A stretch of DNA of 64,000 nucleotides. Origin: Jejuia algarum. GTDB lineage: Bacteria; Bacteroidota; Bacteroidia; Flavobacteriales; Flavobacteriaceae. How positions within the stretch are numbered: position 1 is the first letter of the stretch; the number at the start of each line of letters is the position of its first letter. Under the pieces are notes generated by a model, which was given only the letters and a program-made list of their open reading frames with translations, made no database searches and had not been told where the DNA came from. Of this stretch, positions 16,959 through 26,040 are shown piece after piece. The position numbers and the translations under genes were made by a program. Where the stretch lies: assembly GCA_947495775.1 (NCBI GenBank), contig CANMAQ010000008.1, positions 1 through 64,000 of the forward strand, given 5' to 3'.

Positions 16959-18629
16959 ATGACTAGCAAAAATAACACCTCAGCTTTAACAACTTTAGTA
17001 ACTGTATTCTTCTTTTGGGGATTTATTGCCGCTTCTAACGGTGTTTTTATTCCTTTTTGTAAAACGTATTTCAATATTGACCAGTTTCAATCGCAATTGG
17101 TTGATTTTGCCTTTTACGGTGCTTATTACATTGGCGCGCTTTTACTTTTTGTTTTATCAAGCACTTTAAAGCGAGACATTCTTAACAATTGGGGGTATAA
17201 AAATGGCATTGTTTATGGGTTATTACTCTCTGCCATTGGTGCATTTATCATGTTTCCTGCTACAGCTGGTGCAGCTCAAGGACAAACCGCCGTGTTTTAC
17301 TTTGTACTTGTAGTCTTATTTATTGTTGGCTTAGGTTTCTCCTTGCAACAAACTGCTGCAAACCCTTTTGTGATAGCACTTGGAGATCCTAAAACGGGAT
17401 CGCACCGTTTAAACTTAGCAGGTGGTATTAATTCCTTTGGCACCACCATTGGCCCTGTTGTAGTAAGTCTTATTATTTTTGGCTCTGCATCTTGGTCTAC
17501 CAGTGAGTTGGCAACCATGATTACGACCAATAAAATTACATTAATTACAGTACAGTGGCTTTATGTTGGTGTGGGGCTATTATTCTTGCTTGCCGCTGCT
17601 CTATTTTACTTTTCAAAAAAATTACCTGCTCTTAAATCGGATACCGCTTTTGAGCCTGCACATAAAGCTAGGAATTTATTACTCATTTTAACGCTTATCG
17701 TCATTAGCTGTTTTGGCTATATTTTTAGCACCTACTCAGGCAATACTGAAGCTTCTGAAAGCTTAGAGCAAAGACGCCTAATAGTCCTTTTTATCACACT
17801 TTTTGCTGTGGTGGCAACGATTTTTATAGCAAATTCTAGTGCTTCTAAAGCCCCCGAAGGCTGGGGAGCTATGAAATACCCACAACTCGTTTTAGGCATG
17901 CTCGCTATCTTTACCTATGTTGGCGCAGAAGTGACTATAGGTAGTAATTTAGGAGAACTCTTGAAAAAAAGTATTGGGGATTCTGGATTAAACGGCATAG
18001 GTCTTCCTGTTCTAAATGACTCCCAGTTGGGAAAATACATTTCACTGTATTGGGGCGGTTTAATGATTGGCCGTTGGGTAGGTGCTATCGCCGTATTCAA
18101 CCCTAGTAAAGGCTTAAAAAAAGTACTTCTTATTGTGGTCCCTTATATCGCTCTTGGGGTCATTGTTTTAGTCAACTCTATAAAATACAGTTTTTCTGGA
18201 GACGAAATCTTATTCTTTTCCATTTGTATCGCTGTTCAAATTTTAGGCTTTTTCTATGCTAAAGACAATCCCGTAACCACCTTAAAAACCTTTAGCCTAC
18301 TGGGTGCTATTGCCATGTTAATTGGCTTATTCTCATCTGGAAACATCGCATTATTTGCATTTTTATCTGGAGGTTTATTTTGCTCTATCATGTGGCCCTG
18401 TATTTTCACGTTAAGTATTGCTGGTTTAGGAAAGTACACCTCTCAAGGTTCTGCTTTCTTAATTATGATGATTTTAGGAGGTGCTATCATCCCTCCTGTT
18501 CAAGGCAAATTGGCCGATGTTTTCAACATTCAATCTTCATATTGGATTGCTGCAGCTTGCTTTGCCTATTTACTATTTTATGCCTTTCGCGCCAAAATAG
18601 TTCTCGATAAACAAAATGTAACGTACTAA
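16959..18629 (+). CDS. Sugar MFS transporter, FucP/GlcP type
   Basis: This 556-residue permease starts with the FucP-family segment TVFFFWGFIAASNGVFIPFCK and has LSLQQTAANPF-like and NLAGGINSFGTTIGP motifs typical of proton-coupled fucose, glucose or galactose importers. In the second half PQLVLGMLAIFTYVGAEVTIGS is diagnostic. The usual length is about 430 residues. The extra sequence lies between the two halves and adds what look like two hydrophobic segments (about residues 240-260 and 272-290). It stands alone, 66 bases ahead of polA. No sugar-catabolic gene is adjacent, so the substrate cannot be assigned. Confidence 0.88.
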   Translation: MTSKNNTSALTTLVTVFFFWGFIAASNGVFIPFCKTYFNIDQFQSQLVDFAFYGAYYIGALLLFVLSSTLKRDILNNWGYKNGIVYGLLLSAIGAFIMFPATAGAAQGQTAVFYFVLVVLFIVGLGFSLQQTAANPFVIALGDPKTGSHRLNLAGGINSFGTTIGPVVVSLIIFGSASWSTSELATMITTNKITLITVQWLYVGVGLLFLLAAALFYFSKKLPALKSDTAFEPAHKARNLLLILTLIVISCFGYIFSTYSGNTEASESLEQRRLIVLFITLFAVVATIFIANSSASKAPEGWGAMKYPQLVLGMLAIFTYVGAEVTIGSNLGELLKKSIGDSGLNGIGLPVLNDSQLGKYISLYWGGLMIGRWVGAIAVFNPSKGLKKVLLIVVPYIALGVIVLVNSIKYSFSGDEILFFSICIAVQILGFFYAKDNPVTTLKTFSLLGAIAMLIGLFSSGNIALFAFLSGGLFCSIMWPCIFTLSIAGLGKYTSQGSAFLIMMILGGAIIPPVQGKLADVFNIQSSYWIAAACFAYLLFYAFRAKIVLDKQNVTY

Positions 18630-18665
18630 TTTTTGAGTTTCAAGGGAATTACACGCAACTTTTTG

Positions 18666-18673
18666 TAGTTTTG
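18666..18673 (+). promoter_or_regulatory. Possible -7 element of polA
   Basis: TAGTTTTG matches TAnnTTTG and lies 22 bases before the polA ATG. There is no TTG at the expected -33 position. Confidence 0.35.
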
Positions 18674-18695
18674 GTTTTCTTTCAAAATCAAACCC

Positions 18696-21551
18696 ATGCA
18701 AGACCAAAAACGTCTTTTTCTAGTAGATGCTTACGCACTTATTTTTCGTGGCTATTATGCCTTTATAAAAAACCCTCGTATTAATTCTAAAGGTGAAGAC
18801 ACCTCTGCTATTATGGGATTTATGAATTCCCTTTTAGATGTGATTAAGCGGGAGCGTCCAGACCACCTTGCCGTTTGTTTCGACAAAGGAGGCAGTGCAG
18901 ACCGTGTGGAGATGTATCAAGACTACAAAGCCAATCGCGATGAAACTCCCGAAGGCATAAAAACAGCTGTACCTCATATTTACAATATTCTTAAGGCCAT
19001 GCATATTCCTATCATGGTAAAAGAAGGCTATGAGGCCGACGACGTTATTGGCACTTTATCAAAACAAGCCGAAAAAGAAGGCTATAAAACCTACATGGTA
19101 ACACCTGATAAAGATTTCGCACAATTGGTTTCAGAAAACATATTCATGTACCGTCCTGTTTTTGGTGGTGGTTACGAAACTTGGGGCATTCCTGAAGTGC
19201 AAAAGAAGTTTGAAGTTACAGACCCCCTACAGGTCATCGATTACCTGGGCATGATGGGAGATGCTAGTGATAATATTCCTGGGCTTCCAGGTGTAGGCGA
19301 TAAAACCGCTAAAAAATTTATTGCGCAATTTGGCAGTATGGAAGGCCTTTTGGAAAACTCAGACCAGCTAAAAGGCAAAATGAAAGAAAAAGTTGAAGCT
19401 AATGCAGAGTTGGGGCTGCTTTCTAAAAAATTGGCCACAATCATGCTAGATGTCCCTGTTACATTTAACGCTAAAGATTTTGAATTAGACCAACCAGACA
19501 TTCCTAAAGTTACCGAAATATTTCAGGAACTAGAATTTAGACGTCTTATAGACAATTTCACCAAAACTTTTGCAGTAGAATCTTCCAGTACTGAAACTCC
19601 AAATAACACAAGTTCTAAGTCAACCCCAAATACCACTTCTAAAGATACATCTGGGGCTGGCGAAGGTCAATTTTCTTTATTTGGTGGCGCTGACACTTCC
19701 AACGCTGAAACCACTGATAAAACACAAACGACAAGTCGTAATACGGCTGAAAATACAGCTCACCTATACCAAAGTGTTGCACCTGGTATGGCAACAACCT
19801 TTTTTCTTAAAAGTTTAATGCAGCAAACTTCTGTTTGTTTCGACACAGAAACTACGGGATTAAATCCCTTAACCGCAGAATTAGTTGGCATCGCATTTTC
19901 ATGGGAAGCAGGCAAAGGTTTTTACCTGCCATGTCCTGAAGACCAAGCCGAAACACAAGCACTTTTAGAAACTTTACGTCCCTTTTTTGAAGATGAAAAC
20001 ATTGAAAAAATAGGTCAGAACTTAAAATACGACATCAAAGTCCTCGCAAAGTATAATATCGCTGTTAAAGGTCCGCTATTCGATACCATGCTAGCGCATT
20101 ATCTCATCAATCCAGATATGCGGCATAATATGGATATTTTAGCTGAGACCTATTTAAATTACACGCCTATTAGCATCACAAAACTTATTGGCAAGAAAGG
20201 TAAAAATCAACTGTCCATGAGAGATGTGCCTGTTGATAAACAAACAGAATACGCTGTTGAAGATGCCGATATTACCTTACAGCTTAAAGCGCACTTTAAA
20301 ACCGAATTAGGTGATGCCAATACTCAAAAATTATTTGATGACATTGAAATCCCCCTATTGCGTGTATTAGCAGCAATGGAATTGGAAGGTATCAATCTGG
20401 ATAAATCCTTTTTAAATGGCTTAGCAGAACAACTTAACAAAGACATTACAGACTTAGAGACCCGCATTTACGAGACTGCTGGAGAAACATTTAATATTGC
20501 CTCTCCTAAACAATTAGGAATCATTCTTTTTGAAAAATTAAAATTAGTCGACAAACCTAAAAAAACCAAATCGGGGCAATACTCTACTGCCGAGGATGTC
20601 CTAAGTTATTTGGCTAAAGACCATACGATTATTCAAGATATTTTAGATTACAGAGGCCTATCTAAACTAAAAAGCACCTATGTAGACGCCTTACCAAACC
20701 AAGTAGAAACAAGTACTGGGCGCGTACATACCGATTACATGCAAACGGTAGCGGCTACAGGACGCTTAAGCAGCAACAACCCCAACCTTCAAAATATACC
20801 CATTCGTACCGAACGTGGGCGACAAGTACGTAAAGCCTTTATACCTCGAAATGATGAATACACCCTACTTGCAGCAGATTACTCACAGATAGAATTGCGC
20901 ATCATTGCAGCCTTAAGCAAAGAAGAAACCATGATTTCTGCTTTTCAAAATGGTGAAGACATTCATGCTTCTACAGCCTCTAAGGTCTTTAACGTGCCAC
21001 TTGAAGCAGTGACTCGAGAACAACGTAGCAATGCTAAAACGGTAAACTTTGGTATTATTTATGGCGTATCGGCTTTTGGATTGAGCAATCAAACCAACCT
21101 GTCTCGTGCCGAATCTAAAGAGTTAATAGATACCTATTATGCCACATACCCTAAACTGCGTGCTTATATGAGTGAACAGGTTGATTTTGCTAGAGATAAT
21201 GGATATGTACAAACCGTTTTAGGCCGTCGTCGTTATTTAAAAGACATCAATTCTCGTAATGCCGTAGTACGTGGCGCTGCAGAACGTAATGCTGTTAATG
21301 CTCCCATACAGGGAAGTGCGGCAGATATTATTAAAATTGCGATGATTAATATACACAACAAACTCGAAACTGGCAGCTATAAAACTAAAATGCTACTGCA
21401 GGTACATGATGAATTGGTATTCGATGTCTACAAACCAGAATTGGATGCTATTAAAACACTGGTTAAAACAGAAATGGAAAATGCCTATACTCTAGATGTA
21501 CCTTTAGATATCGAATTAGATACAGGTGCAAATTGGTTGGAAGCACATTAA
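18696..21551 (+). CDS. polA: DNA polymerase I
   Basis: The 951-residue protein has three enzymatic parts. The 5'-3' exonuclease (about 1-290) shows FLVDAYALIFRGYYA, GYEADDVIGTL and DNIPGLPGVGDKTA. After a Thr/Ser-rich linker (about 300-360), the 3'-5' exonuclease has CFDTETTGLNP, GQNLKYDIKVL and YAVEDADITLQL, so the proofreading carboxylates are present. The polymerase domain has ATGRLSSNNPNLQNIPIR, LLAADYSQIELRI, RSNAKTVNFGIIYG and the C-terminal LQVHDELVFDV. It repairs gaps and matures Okazaki fragments. The gene stands alone, with only a hairpin region before the convergent ygiQ-like gene. Confidence 0.98.
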   Translation: MQDQKRLFLVDAYALIFRGYYAFIKNPRINSKGEDTSAIMGFMNSLLDVIKRERPDHLAVCFDKGGSADRVEMYQDYKANRDETPEGIKTAVPHIYNILKAMHIPIMVKEGYEADDVIGTLSKQAEKEGYKTYMVTPDKDFAQLVSENIFMYRPVFGGGYETWGIPEVQKKFEVTDPLQVIDYLGMMGDASDNIPGLPGVGDKTAKKFIAQFGSMEGLLENSDQLKGKMKEKVEANAELGLLSKKLATIMLDVPVTFNAKDFELDQPDIPKVTEIFQELEFRRLIDNFTKTFAVESSSTETPNNTSSKSTPNTTSKDTSGAGEGQFSLFGGADTSNAETTDKTQTTSRNTAENTAHLYQSVAPGMATTFFLKSLMQQTSVCFDTETTGLNPLTAELVGIAFSWEAGKGFYLPCPEDQAETQALLETLRPFFEDENIEKIGQNLKYDIKVLAKYNIAVKGPLFDTMLAHYLINPDMRHNMDILAETYLNYTPISITKLIGKKGKNQLSMRDVPVDKQTEYAVEDADITLQLKAHFKTELGDANTQKLFDDIEIPLLRVLAAMELEGINLDKSFLNGLAEQLNKDITDLETRIYETAGETFNIASPKQLGIILFEKLKLVDKPKKTKSGQYSTAEDVLSYLAKDHTIIQDILDYRGLSKLKSTYVDALPNQVETSTGRVHTDYMQTVAATGRLSSNNPNLQNIPIRTERGRQVRKAFIPRNDEYTLLAADYSQIELRIIAALSKEETMISAFQNGEDIHASTASKVFNVPLEAVTREQRSNAKTVNFGIIYGVSAFGLSNQTNLSRAESKELIDTYYATYPKLRAYMSEQVDFARDNGYVQTVLGRRRYLKDINSRNAVVRGAAERNAVNAPIQGSAADIIKIAMINIHNKLETGSYKTKMLLQVHDELVFDVYKPELDAIKTLVKTEMENAYTLDVPLDIELDTGANWLEAH

Positions 21552-21563
21552 TAGAAATAGATC

Positions 21564-21603
21564 TCTCAGAACACTAAACGTGTTCTGAGACTCCTAAAGT
21601 CTC
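21564..21603. terminator. Overlapping hairpins between polA and the YgiQ gene
   Basis: A perfect 11-bp stem (21564-21574 with 21580-21590, TCTCAGAACAC/GTGTTCTGAGA) is followed by a second stem (21587-21592 with 21598-21603, GAGACT/AGTCTC) that shares bases with the right arm of the first. Only one can form at a time. Neither has a T run, so a conventional intrinsic terminator is uncertain. The position between convergent genes fits termination or 3'-end protection. Confidence 0.45.
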
Positions 21604-21668
21604 CATTTGAAATCACATCATAAAGCCTTCTAATTGAGAGCAATTAGAAAATGGTTTGCAAAAACAAA

Positions 21669-23618
21669 TTACTTTCGCTTCTTTTTAGTTTTAAACTTCG
21701 CTTTTTGTTTCCTTTGGTTAAAAGGCACAGCATCATCAAACGTATGTTTGGCTTTACCTGGCTTATTTTTACGCCATTTCTCTGCCTTTTCTGGAAGAAG
21801 TACTTTTAATAAATCTTGGCGACCAAGCTTATTTAAAGTGTTTTTTATCCACGCTTTATTCTCGTCTTTATACCAAAAGAAAAAACGATGTTGCTCGTCC
21901 TTTTCTTTACGTGTCTTTGGCGTATTTACTTTTTTAAGAGTGTAAGGGTGGTACCCACTGTAATAAATTACAGTAGCTACAGTCATTGGTGTTGGAGTAA
22001 ACCCTTGCACCTGTTCTAACTGAAAGCCCATATCTTTAGTCTCTGCCGCTAAATTGGCCATATCTTCTGCCTCACAAGCAGGGTGATTGGATATGAAATA
22101 AGGAATAAGTTGCAACTTCAACTTATTCTTAAGGTTAATTTTATCAAACCGTTCCTTAAATTTATGGAAATAACTAAAGGATGGTTTTCGCATTAACTTC
22201 AAAACGGGATCGCTCGTATGTTCTGGTGCTACTTTTAAACGTCCAGAAACGTGCTTTGTCATCACCTCTTCAGTATAGGCATCTAATTCTTTAGGATCTG
22301 CGTTTTTGTTAAATTCTGGCACAAGCATATCGTGTCGTATCCCACTACCAATAAACGATTTTTTTATTTTAGGATGACTATCTACAGCCTGATACAGTTC
22401 TGTTAAAGGTTTATGAGACGTATCTAAATTACTGCAAATAACAGGTGAAATACAAGACGGTGCGACACACTTATCGCAAATCTCTTGCACCTTTCCTTTC
22501 ATTTTATACATATTAGCACTAGGGCCACCTATGTCTGACAAATATCCTTTAAAATCGGGCATATTTGCTACAGTATCAACTTCTCTTAACACAGACTCTT
22601 GGCTACGAGACGCTATAAATTTTCCCTGATGGGCAGATATCGTACAAAAACTACATCCTCCAAAACACCCTCTGTGAATGTTTATCGAAAACTTAATCAT
22701 TTCGAAAGCAGGAATTGGTCCTCGTTTATTGTATTTAGGGTGTGGCAACCTTGTATAAGGCAAATCGAAAGACGCGTCAATTTCGCCCTCTGTCATGGTT
22801 GGATAAGGCGGATTAATCATTAACGTCTTGGTTCCTACCTTTTGAAAAATACGTCTGGCTGCTAATTTATTACTCTCCTGTTCAATCGTTTTAAAATTAG
22901 AAGCATAGGCTTTTTTATCTTTCAAACAACGTTCATGAGATACAATTTCAACATCTTCCCAATTACTATTTTTAGGTATTTTAGCATTTTTATCTAATAA
23001 AACAGCGGTTTGTTTTATAGTGGTAATACTAGAAAATGGCACGCCCTTTTGCAACAAACGTACGACCTCTCTTAAAGGTTGTTCCCCCATACCATAAACC
23101 AACATATCGGCTTTAGAGGTCTCTAAAATAGAAGGCAGCAACTTATCACTCCAATAATCGTAATGGGTAACGCGTCGTAGTGAGGCTTCAATCCCGCCGA
23201 TAAGTACAGGGACATCTGGCCACTTTTCTTTTAAAATTTTTGAATAAACGGTCGTAGCATAATCTGGCCTAAAACCAATCTCTCCATTTGGCGTATACGC
23301 ATCCTTGTCCCGTCGTTTTTTATTCGCATTGTAATTGCTAATCATTGGGTCCATACACCCTCCTGTAACACCAAAAAACAACTTTGGCGCCCCTAATTTC
23401 ACAAAATCTTGAAGATTATCGTTCACATTAGGTTGAGGCACGATAGCAACACGCAAGCCATAACTTTCTAATATACGGCCTATCACGGCAGGTCCAAACG
23501 AAGGGTGATCCACATAAGCGTCTCCACTAAATAGAATCACATCTAACGCATCCCATCCTTTAATTTTCACCTCTTTGTTTGTGGTAGGCAACCAATCTGA
23601 AAGTTTTAAGTCTTGCAT
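21669..23618 (-). CDS. YgiQ family radical SAM protein
   Basis: This radical SAM protein carries the [4Fe-4S] motif CFGGCSFC (about residue 320), preceded by INIHRG. The YgiQ N-terminal domain begins SDWLPTTNKE and includes SGDAYVDHPSFG, and the C-terminal region is Lys/Arg-rich (about 585-649). The substrate of YgiQ proteins is unknown. I start it at the ATG 23616-23618 (MQDLKLSDW, 649 residues), which matches the family N-terminus. The frame also allows an ATG at 23648, but a -7 element (23626-23633) lies between the two, so the longer form would not be encoded by that transcript. It converges with polA. Confidence 0.92.
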   Translation of the reverse strand: MQDLKLSDWLPTTNKEVKIKGWDALDVILFSGDAYVDHPSFGPAVIGRILESYGLRVAIVPQPNVNDNLQDFVKLGAPKLFFGVTGGCMDPMISNYNANKKRRDKDAYTPNGEIGFRPDYATTVYSKILKEKWPDVPVLIGGIEASLRRVTHYDYWSDKLLPSILETSKADMLVYGMGEQPLREVVRLLQKGVPFSSITTIKQTAVLLDKNAKIPKNSNWEDVEIVSHERCLKDKKAYASNFKTIEQESNKLAARRIFQKVGTKTLMINPPYPTMTEGEIDASFDLPYTRLPHPKYNKRGPIPAFEMIKFSINIHRGCFGGCSFCTISAHQGKFIASRSQESVLREVDTVANMPDFKGYLSDIGGPSANMYKMKGKVQEICDKCVAPSCISPVICSNLDTSHKPLTELYQAVDSHPKIKKSFIGSGIRHDMLVPEFNKNADPKELDAYTEEVMTKHVSGRLKVAPEHTSDPVLKLMRKPSFSYFHKFKERFDKINLKNKLKLQLIPYFISNHPACEAEDMANLAAETKDMGFQLEQVQGFTPTPMTVATVIYYSGYHPYTLKKVNTPKTRKEKDEQHRFFFWYKDENKAWIKNTLNKLGRQDLLKVLLPEKAEKWRKNKPGKAKHTFDDAVPFNQRKQKAKFKTKKKRK

Positions 23619-23625
23619 AGCTGTG

Positions 23626-23633
23626 CAAAAATA
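23626..23633 (-). promoter_or_regulatory. -7 element immediately before the YgiQ gene
   Basis: The minus strand reads TATTTTTG, then 7 bases, then the ATG at 23618. A start site a few bases past this element would leave almost no 5' UTR. I see no -33 TTG at proper spacing. Confidence 0.45.
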
Positions 23634-23788
23634 CGGAAAATCGACCATTACTTTATCAGCTTATGTCCTATCTATAAATAAATAACATCTATTCAACAAC
23701 TCTAGGCAAGGACAACCTACGTCTTTATCTCATAATCCTACCCCTGAAAGCACTAAGGCACCTATAAGGTAGGTTGTGATTTTTTATT

Positions 23789-23796
23789 TAAATTTG
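23789..23796 (+). promoter_or_regulatory. -7 element of the Sua5/TsaC gene
   Basis: TAAATTTG matches TAnnTTTG, 19 bases before the ATG at 23816. The nearest TTG (23774-23776) is only 12 bases upstream, shorter than usual. Confidence 0.4.
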
Positions 23797-23815
23797 CCAC
23801 TTATTTTTATCTCAA

Positions 23816-24778
23816 ATGAGCATTATTTCAAAAGACATCTCTAAAGCCGCCCAATTGTTGAGTGCCGGTGACATTATTGCAATCCCAACAGAGACTGTTT
23901 ATGGATTGGCTGGGAATATTTTTAATGAAAATGCAATTCGCCAAATTTTCAAAACTAAAGAACGCCCACTATTCAACCCTTTAATTGTTCATATCGCTAA
24001 AAATAGAGCTTTAACAACAGTGGCCCGCCATGTGCCTGAAAAAGCGCAACAATTGGCAGACGCATTTTGGCCCGGACCGCTTACCTTAGTTCTAAAAAAA
24101 CAAGATGTCATACCCGATATTGTCACTGCTGGAAAGGACACCGTAGCTGTACGCGTGCCAAACCATAACGTAACGCAAGACCTTTTGAAACGCTTAGACT
24201 TTCCAATTGCTGCACCAAGTGCCAATCCGTTTGGAAGCATTAGTCCAACGAAAGCAGCTCATGTCGATCACTATTTTAAAACTAAAATTAAAATGGTTTT
24301 AGATGGCGGCGCTTGTCATAAAGGCATAGAGTCTACCATTATAGGTTTTGAAGATGACCAGCCTATTATATACCGCCTAGGTGCCATCTCGTTAGAAGCT
24401 ATCGAAAAAGCGATTGGTAAAATAGCTCTAAAAAACACAGACAATAACACCCCCAATGCTCCGGGTATGTTGGATAGGCATTATGCCCCTTCCACACCAA
24501 CCATACGCTCTAATCGCATTATGGAAGACGTTCTTAAACACAAAGGGAAACGAATTGGCGTCTTAACATTTATGCAAGTCGTACAGCATGAAAGTATTGA
24601 AAAACACATCGTACTCTCCAAATCTGGACATCTGGAAGAAGCTATGGCGCAATTATACGATGCCTTACACCAATTGGACAGCCTAAATTTAGACCTTATC
24701 ATTACAGAAATATTCCCAGACCACGATTTAGGTAAATCTATCAATGACCGCTTAAAAAGAGCAACCTATTCCTCTTAA
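23816..24778 (+). CDS. L-threonylcarbamoyladenylate synthase (Sua5/TsaC)
   Basis: This enzyme makes threonylcarbamoyl-AMP from Thr, bicarbonate and ATP, the first step of the t6A37 tRNA modification. At 320 residues it is the long Sua5 form. The YrdC domain (about 1-200) has IPTETVYGLAGN, KTKERPLFNPLIVH and FPIAAPSANPFGSISPT, and the C-terminal Sua5 domain (about 215-320) follows the linker NAPGMLDRHYAP. The gene stands alone between ygiQ (divergent) and the ribosomal cluster. Confidence 0.93.
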   Translation: MSIISKDISKAAQLLSAGDIIAIPTETVYGLAGNIFNENAIRQIFKTKERPLFNPLIVHIAKNRALTTVARHVPEKAQQLADAFWPGPLTLVLKKQDVIPDIVTAGKDTVAVRVPNHNVTQDLLKRLDFPIAAPSANPFGSISPTKAAHVDHYFKTKIKMVLDGGACHKGIESTIIGFEDDQPIIYRLGAISLEAIEKAIGKIALKNTDNNTPNAPGMLDRHYAPSTPTIRSNRIMEDVLKHKGKRIGVLTFMQVVQHESIEKHIVLSKSGHLEEAMAQLYDALHQLDSLNLDLIITEIFPDHDLGKSINDRLKRATYSS

Positions 24779-24929
24779 TTTTTTTCAAGTACTTAAACGG
24801 CTAAAAGACATCTCTTTTAGCATTTCTATGGTCCCTTTCGATTAAAAACAAGACCCATTCGCTTTTACCATAAAGATTTACAGTTTGTTAAGGCATTCTA
24901 TTGCTAGCCAAAATATTACGTTTGGTGGT

Positions 24930-24959
24930 TTGGTAATAAAATATATAATCGTACATTTG
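24930..24959 (+). promoter_or_regulatory. Promoter of rplM-rpsI
   Basis: TTG (24930-24932) is separated by 19 bases from TACATTTG (24952-24959), a close match to the Bacteroidota consensus. The leader to the GTG start is about 45 bases and contains a short CTCTT-TTTA-AGAG hairpin near 24964-24977. Confidence 0.75.
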
Positions 24960-25006
24960 CAAACTCTTTTTAAGAGAGGAATGTTTAATCAGAAAAAATT
25001 AAAAGT

Positions 25007-25462
25007 GTGGACACATTAAGCTACAAAACGATTTCTGCCAATAAAGCAACTGTAGATAAGCAGTGGGTTTTAGTAGATGCAGAAGATCAAACGCTTGGGC
25101 GTTTAGCTTCTAAAGTTGCAAAACTATTAAGAGGTAAGCACAAGCCTAACTTCACACCACATGTTGATTGCGGTGATAACGTAATTGTTATCAATGCAGA
25201 AAAAATCAACTTATCTGGAAACAAATGGAACGATAAAAGTTACATTCGTCACACAGGTTACCCAGGTGGTCAAAGAAGTTTAACTGCTACCGAGTTATTT
25301 GGAAAAAATCCTGCTCGTATAGTAGAAAAATCAGTTAAAGGAATGTTACCTAAAAACAAATTAGGTGCAGCGTTATTCCGTAACCTAACCGTTGTTGTTG
25401 GTGCAGCTCATAAACATGAAGCGCAAAAGCCAAAAACAATTAACTTAAACGAATTCAAATAA
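25007..25462 (+). CDS. rplM: 50S ribosomal protein L13
   Basis: The 151-residue L13 has the family signatures WVLVDAEDQTLGRLAS, NVIVINAEKINLSGNKW, YIRHTGYPGGQR and VKGMLPKNKLG. The start is GTG at 25007 (MDTLSYKTISANKATV), matching the length and N-terminus of flavobacterial L13. The stop overlaps the rpsI start by one base (TAATG), so the pair is translationally linked. It is the first gene of a translation cluster driven by the strong promoter at 24930-24959. Confidence 0.97.
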   Translation: MDTLSYKTISANKATVDKQWVLVDAEDQTLGRLASKVAKLLRGKHKPNFTPHVDCGDNVIVINAEKINLSGNKWNDKSYIRHTGYPGGQRSLTATELFGKNPARIVEKSVKGMLPKNKLGAALFRNLTVVVGAAHKHEAQKPKTINLNEFK

Positions 25463-25848
25463 TGGATGTAATTCACAAAATTGGCCGTAGAAAGACGGCT
25501 GTTGCTCGTGCTTATGTTTCTCAAGGAACTGGAAACATTACGATTAATAAAAAAGACTTAGCTAATTATTTTACAACAGGTACGTTACAGTATAAAGTAA
25601 AACAACCTTTAGTTTTGACTAACAATGACGGCAACTTTGATATTACAGTAAATGTATATGGAGGTGGTATTACTGGTCAAGCAGAAGCTGTTCGTTTAGC
25701 ATTATCTCGCGCAATGTGCGAAATAGATGCAGAGAACAGGTTAATTTTAAAGCCAGAAGGTTTATTAACAAGAGATCCAAGAATGGTAGAGCGTAAGAAA
25801 TTCGGACAGAAGAAAGCGCGTAAAAAATTCCAATTCTCGAAACGTTAA
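25462..25848 (+). CDS. rpsI: 30S ribosomal protein S9
   Basis: The 128-residue S9 shows IGRRKTAVARAYVSQGTGNITIN near the N-terminus, GGGITGQAEAVRLALSRAM in the centre and the basic tail RKKFGQKKARKKFQFSKR, whose end contacts P-site tRNA. It is coupled to rplM by a one-base overlap. Confidence 0.97.
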   Translation: MDVIHKIGRRKTAVARAYVSQGTGNITINKKDLANYFTTGTLQYKVKQPLVLTNNDGNFDITVNVYGGGITGQAEAVRLALSRAMCEIDAENRLILKPEGLLTRDPRMVERKKFGQKKARKKFQFSKR

Positions 25849-26040
25849 TATCCTGGACATGGTTCAGGATCTGTATTACAGAATCTTGTATCATTTTCAA
25901 ATCAATTAAAAATAAAAGTTAGTGTTGTTCTTGCTTTTAATAGAAGGCAAGATCTAGTTTAGCATCTAAATGGCTAAGGCGATTTTTTAAAAATGACCAC
26001 TTATCCATTGCTAATTCAACAGAACGTAAACTATTACAAA
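25849..26040 (+). promoter_or_regulatory. Structured leader before rpsB
   Basis: This gap contains three hairpins: ATCCTG/CAGGAT (25850-25870), CTGT/ACAG (25871-25881) and a 9-bp stem with two wobbles (25930-25938 with 25943-25951, CTTGC.../...GCAAG). None ends in a T run. A structured leader here could carry S2 autoregulation, which is known for rpsB in other bacteria, but I cannot match it to a named RNA family. Confidence 0.4.

Noticed and set aside
25993..26040. Upstream ATG for rpsB
   Set aside because: The extra 16 residues do not resemble S2, and similarity begins exactly at the ATG 26041.
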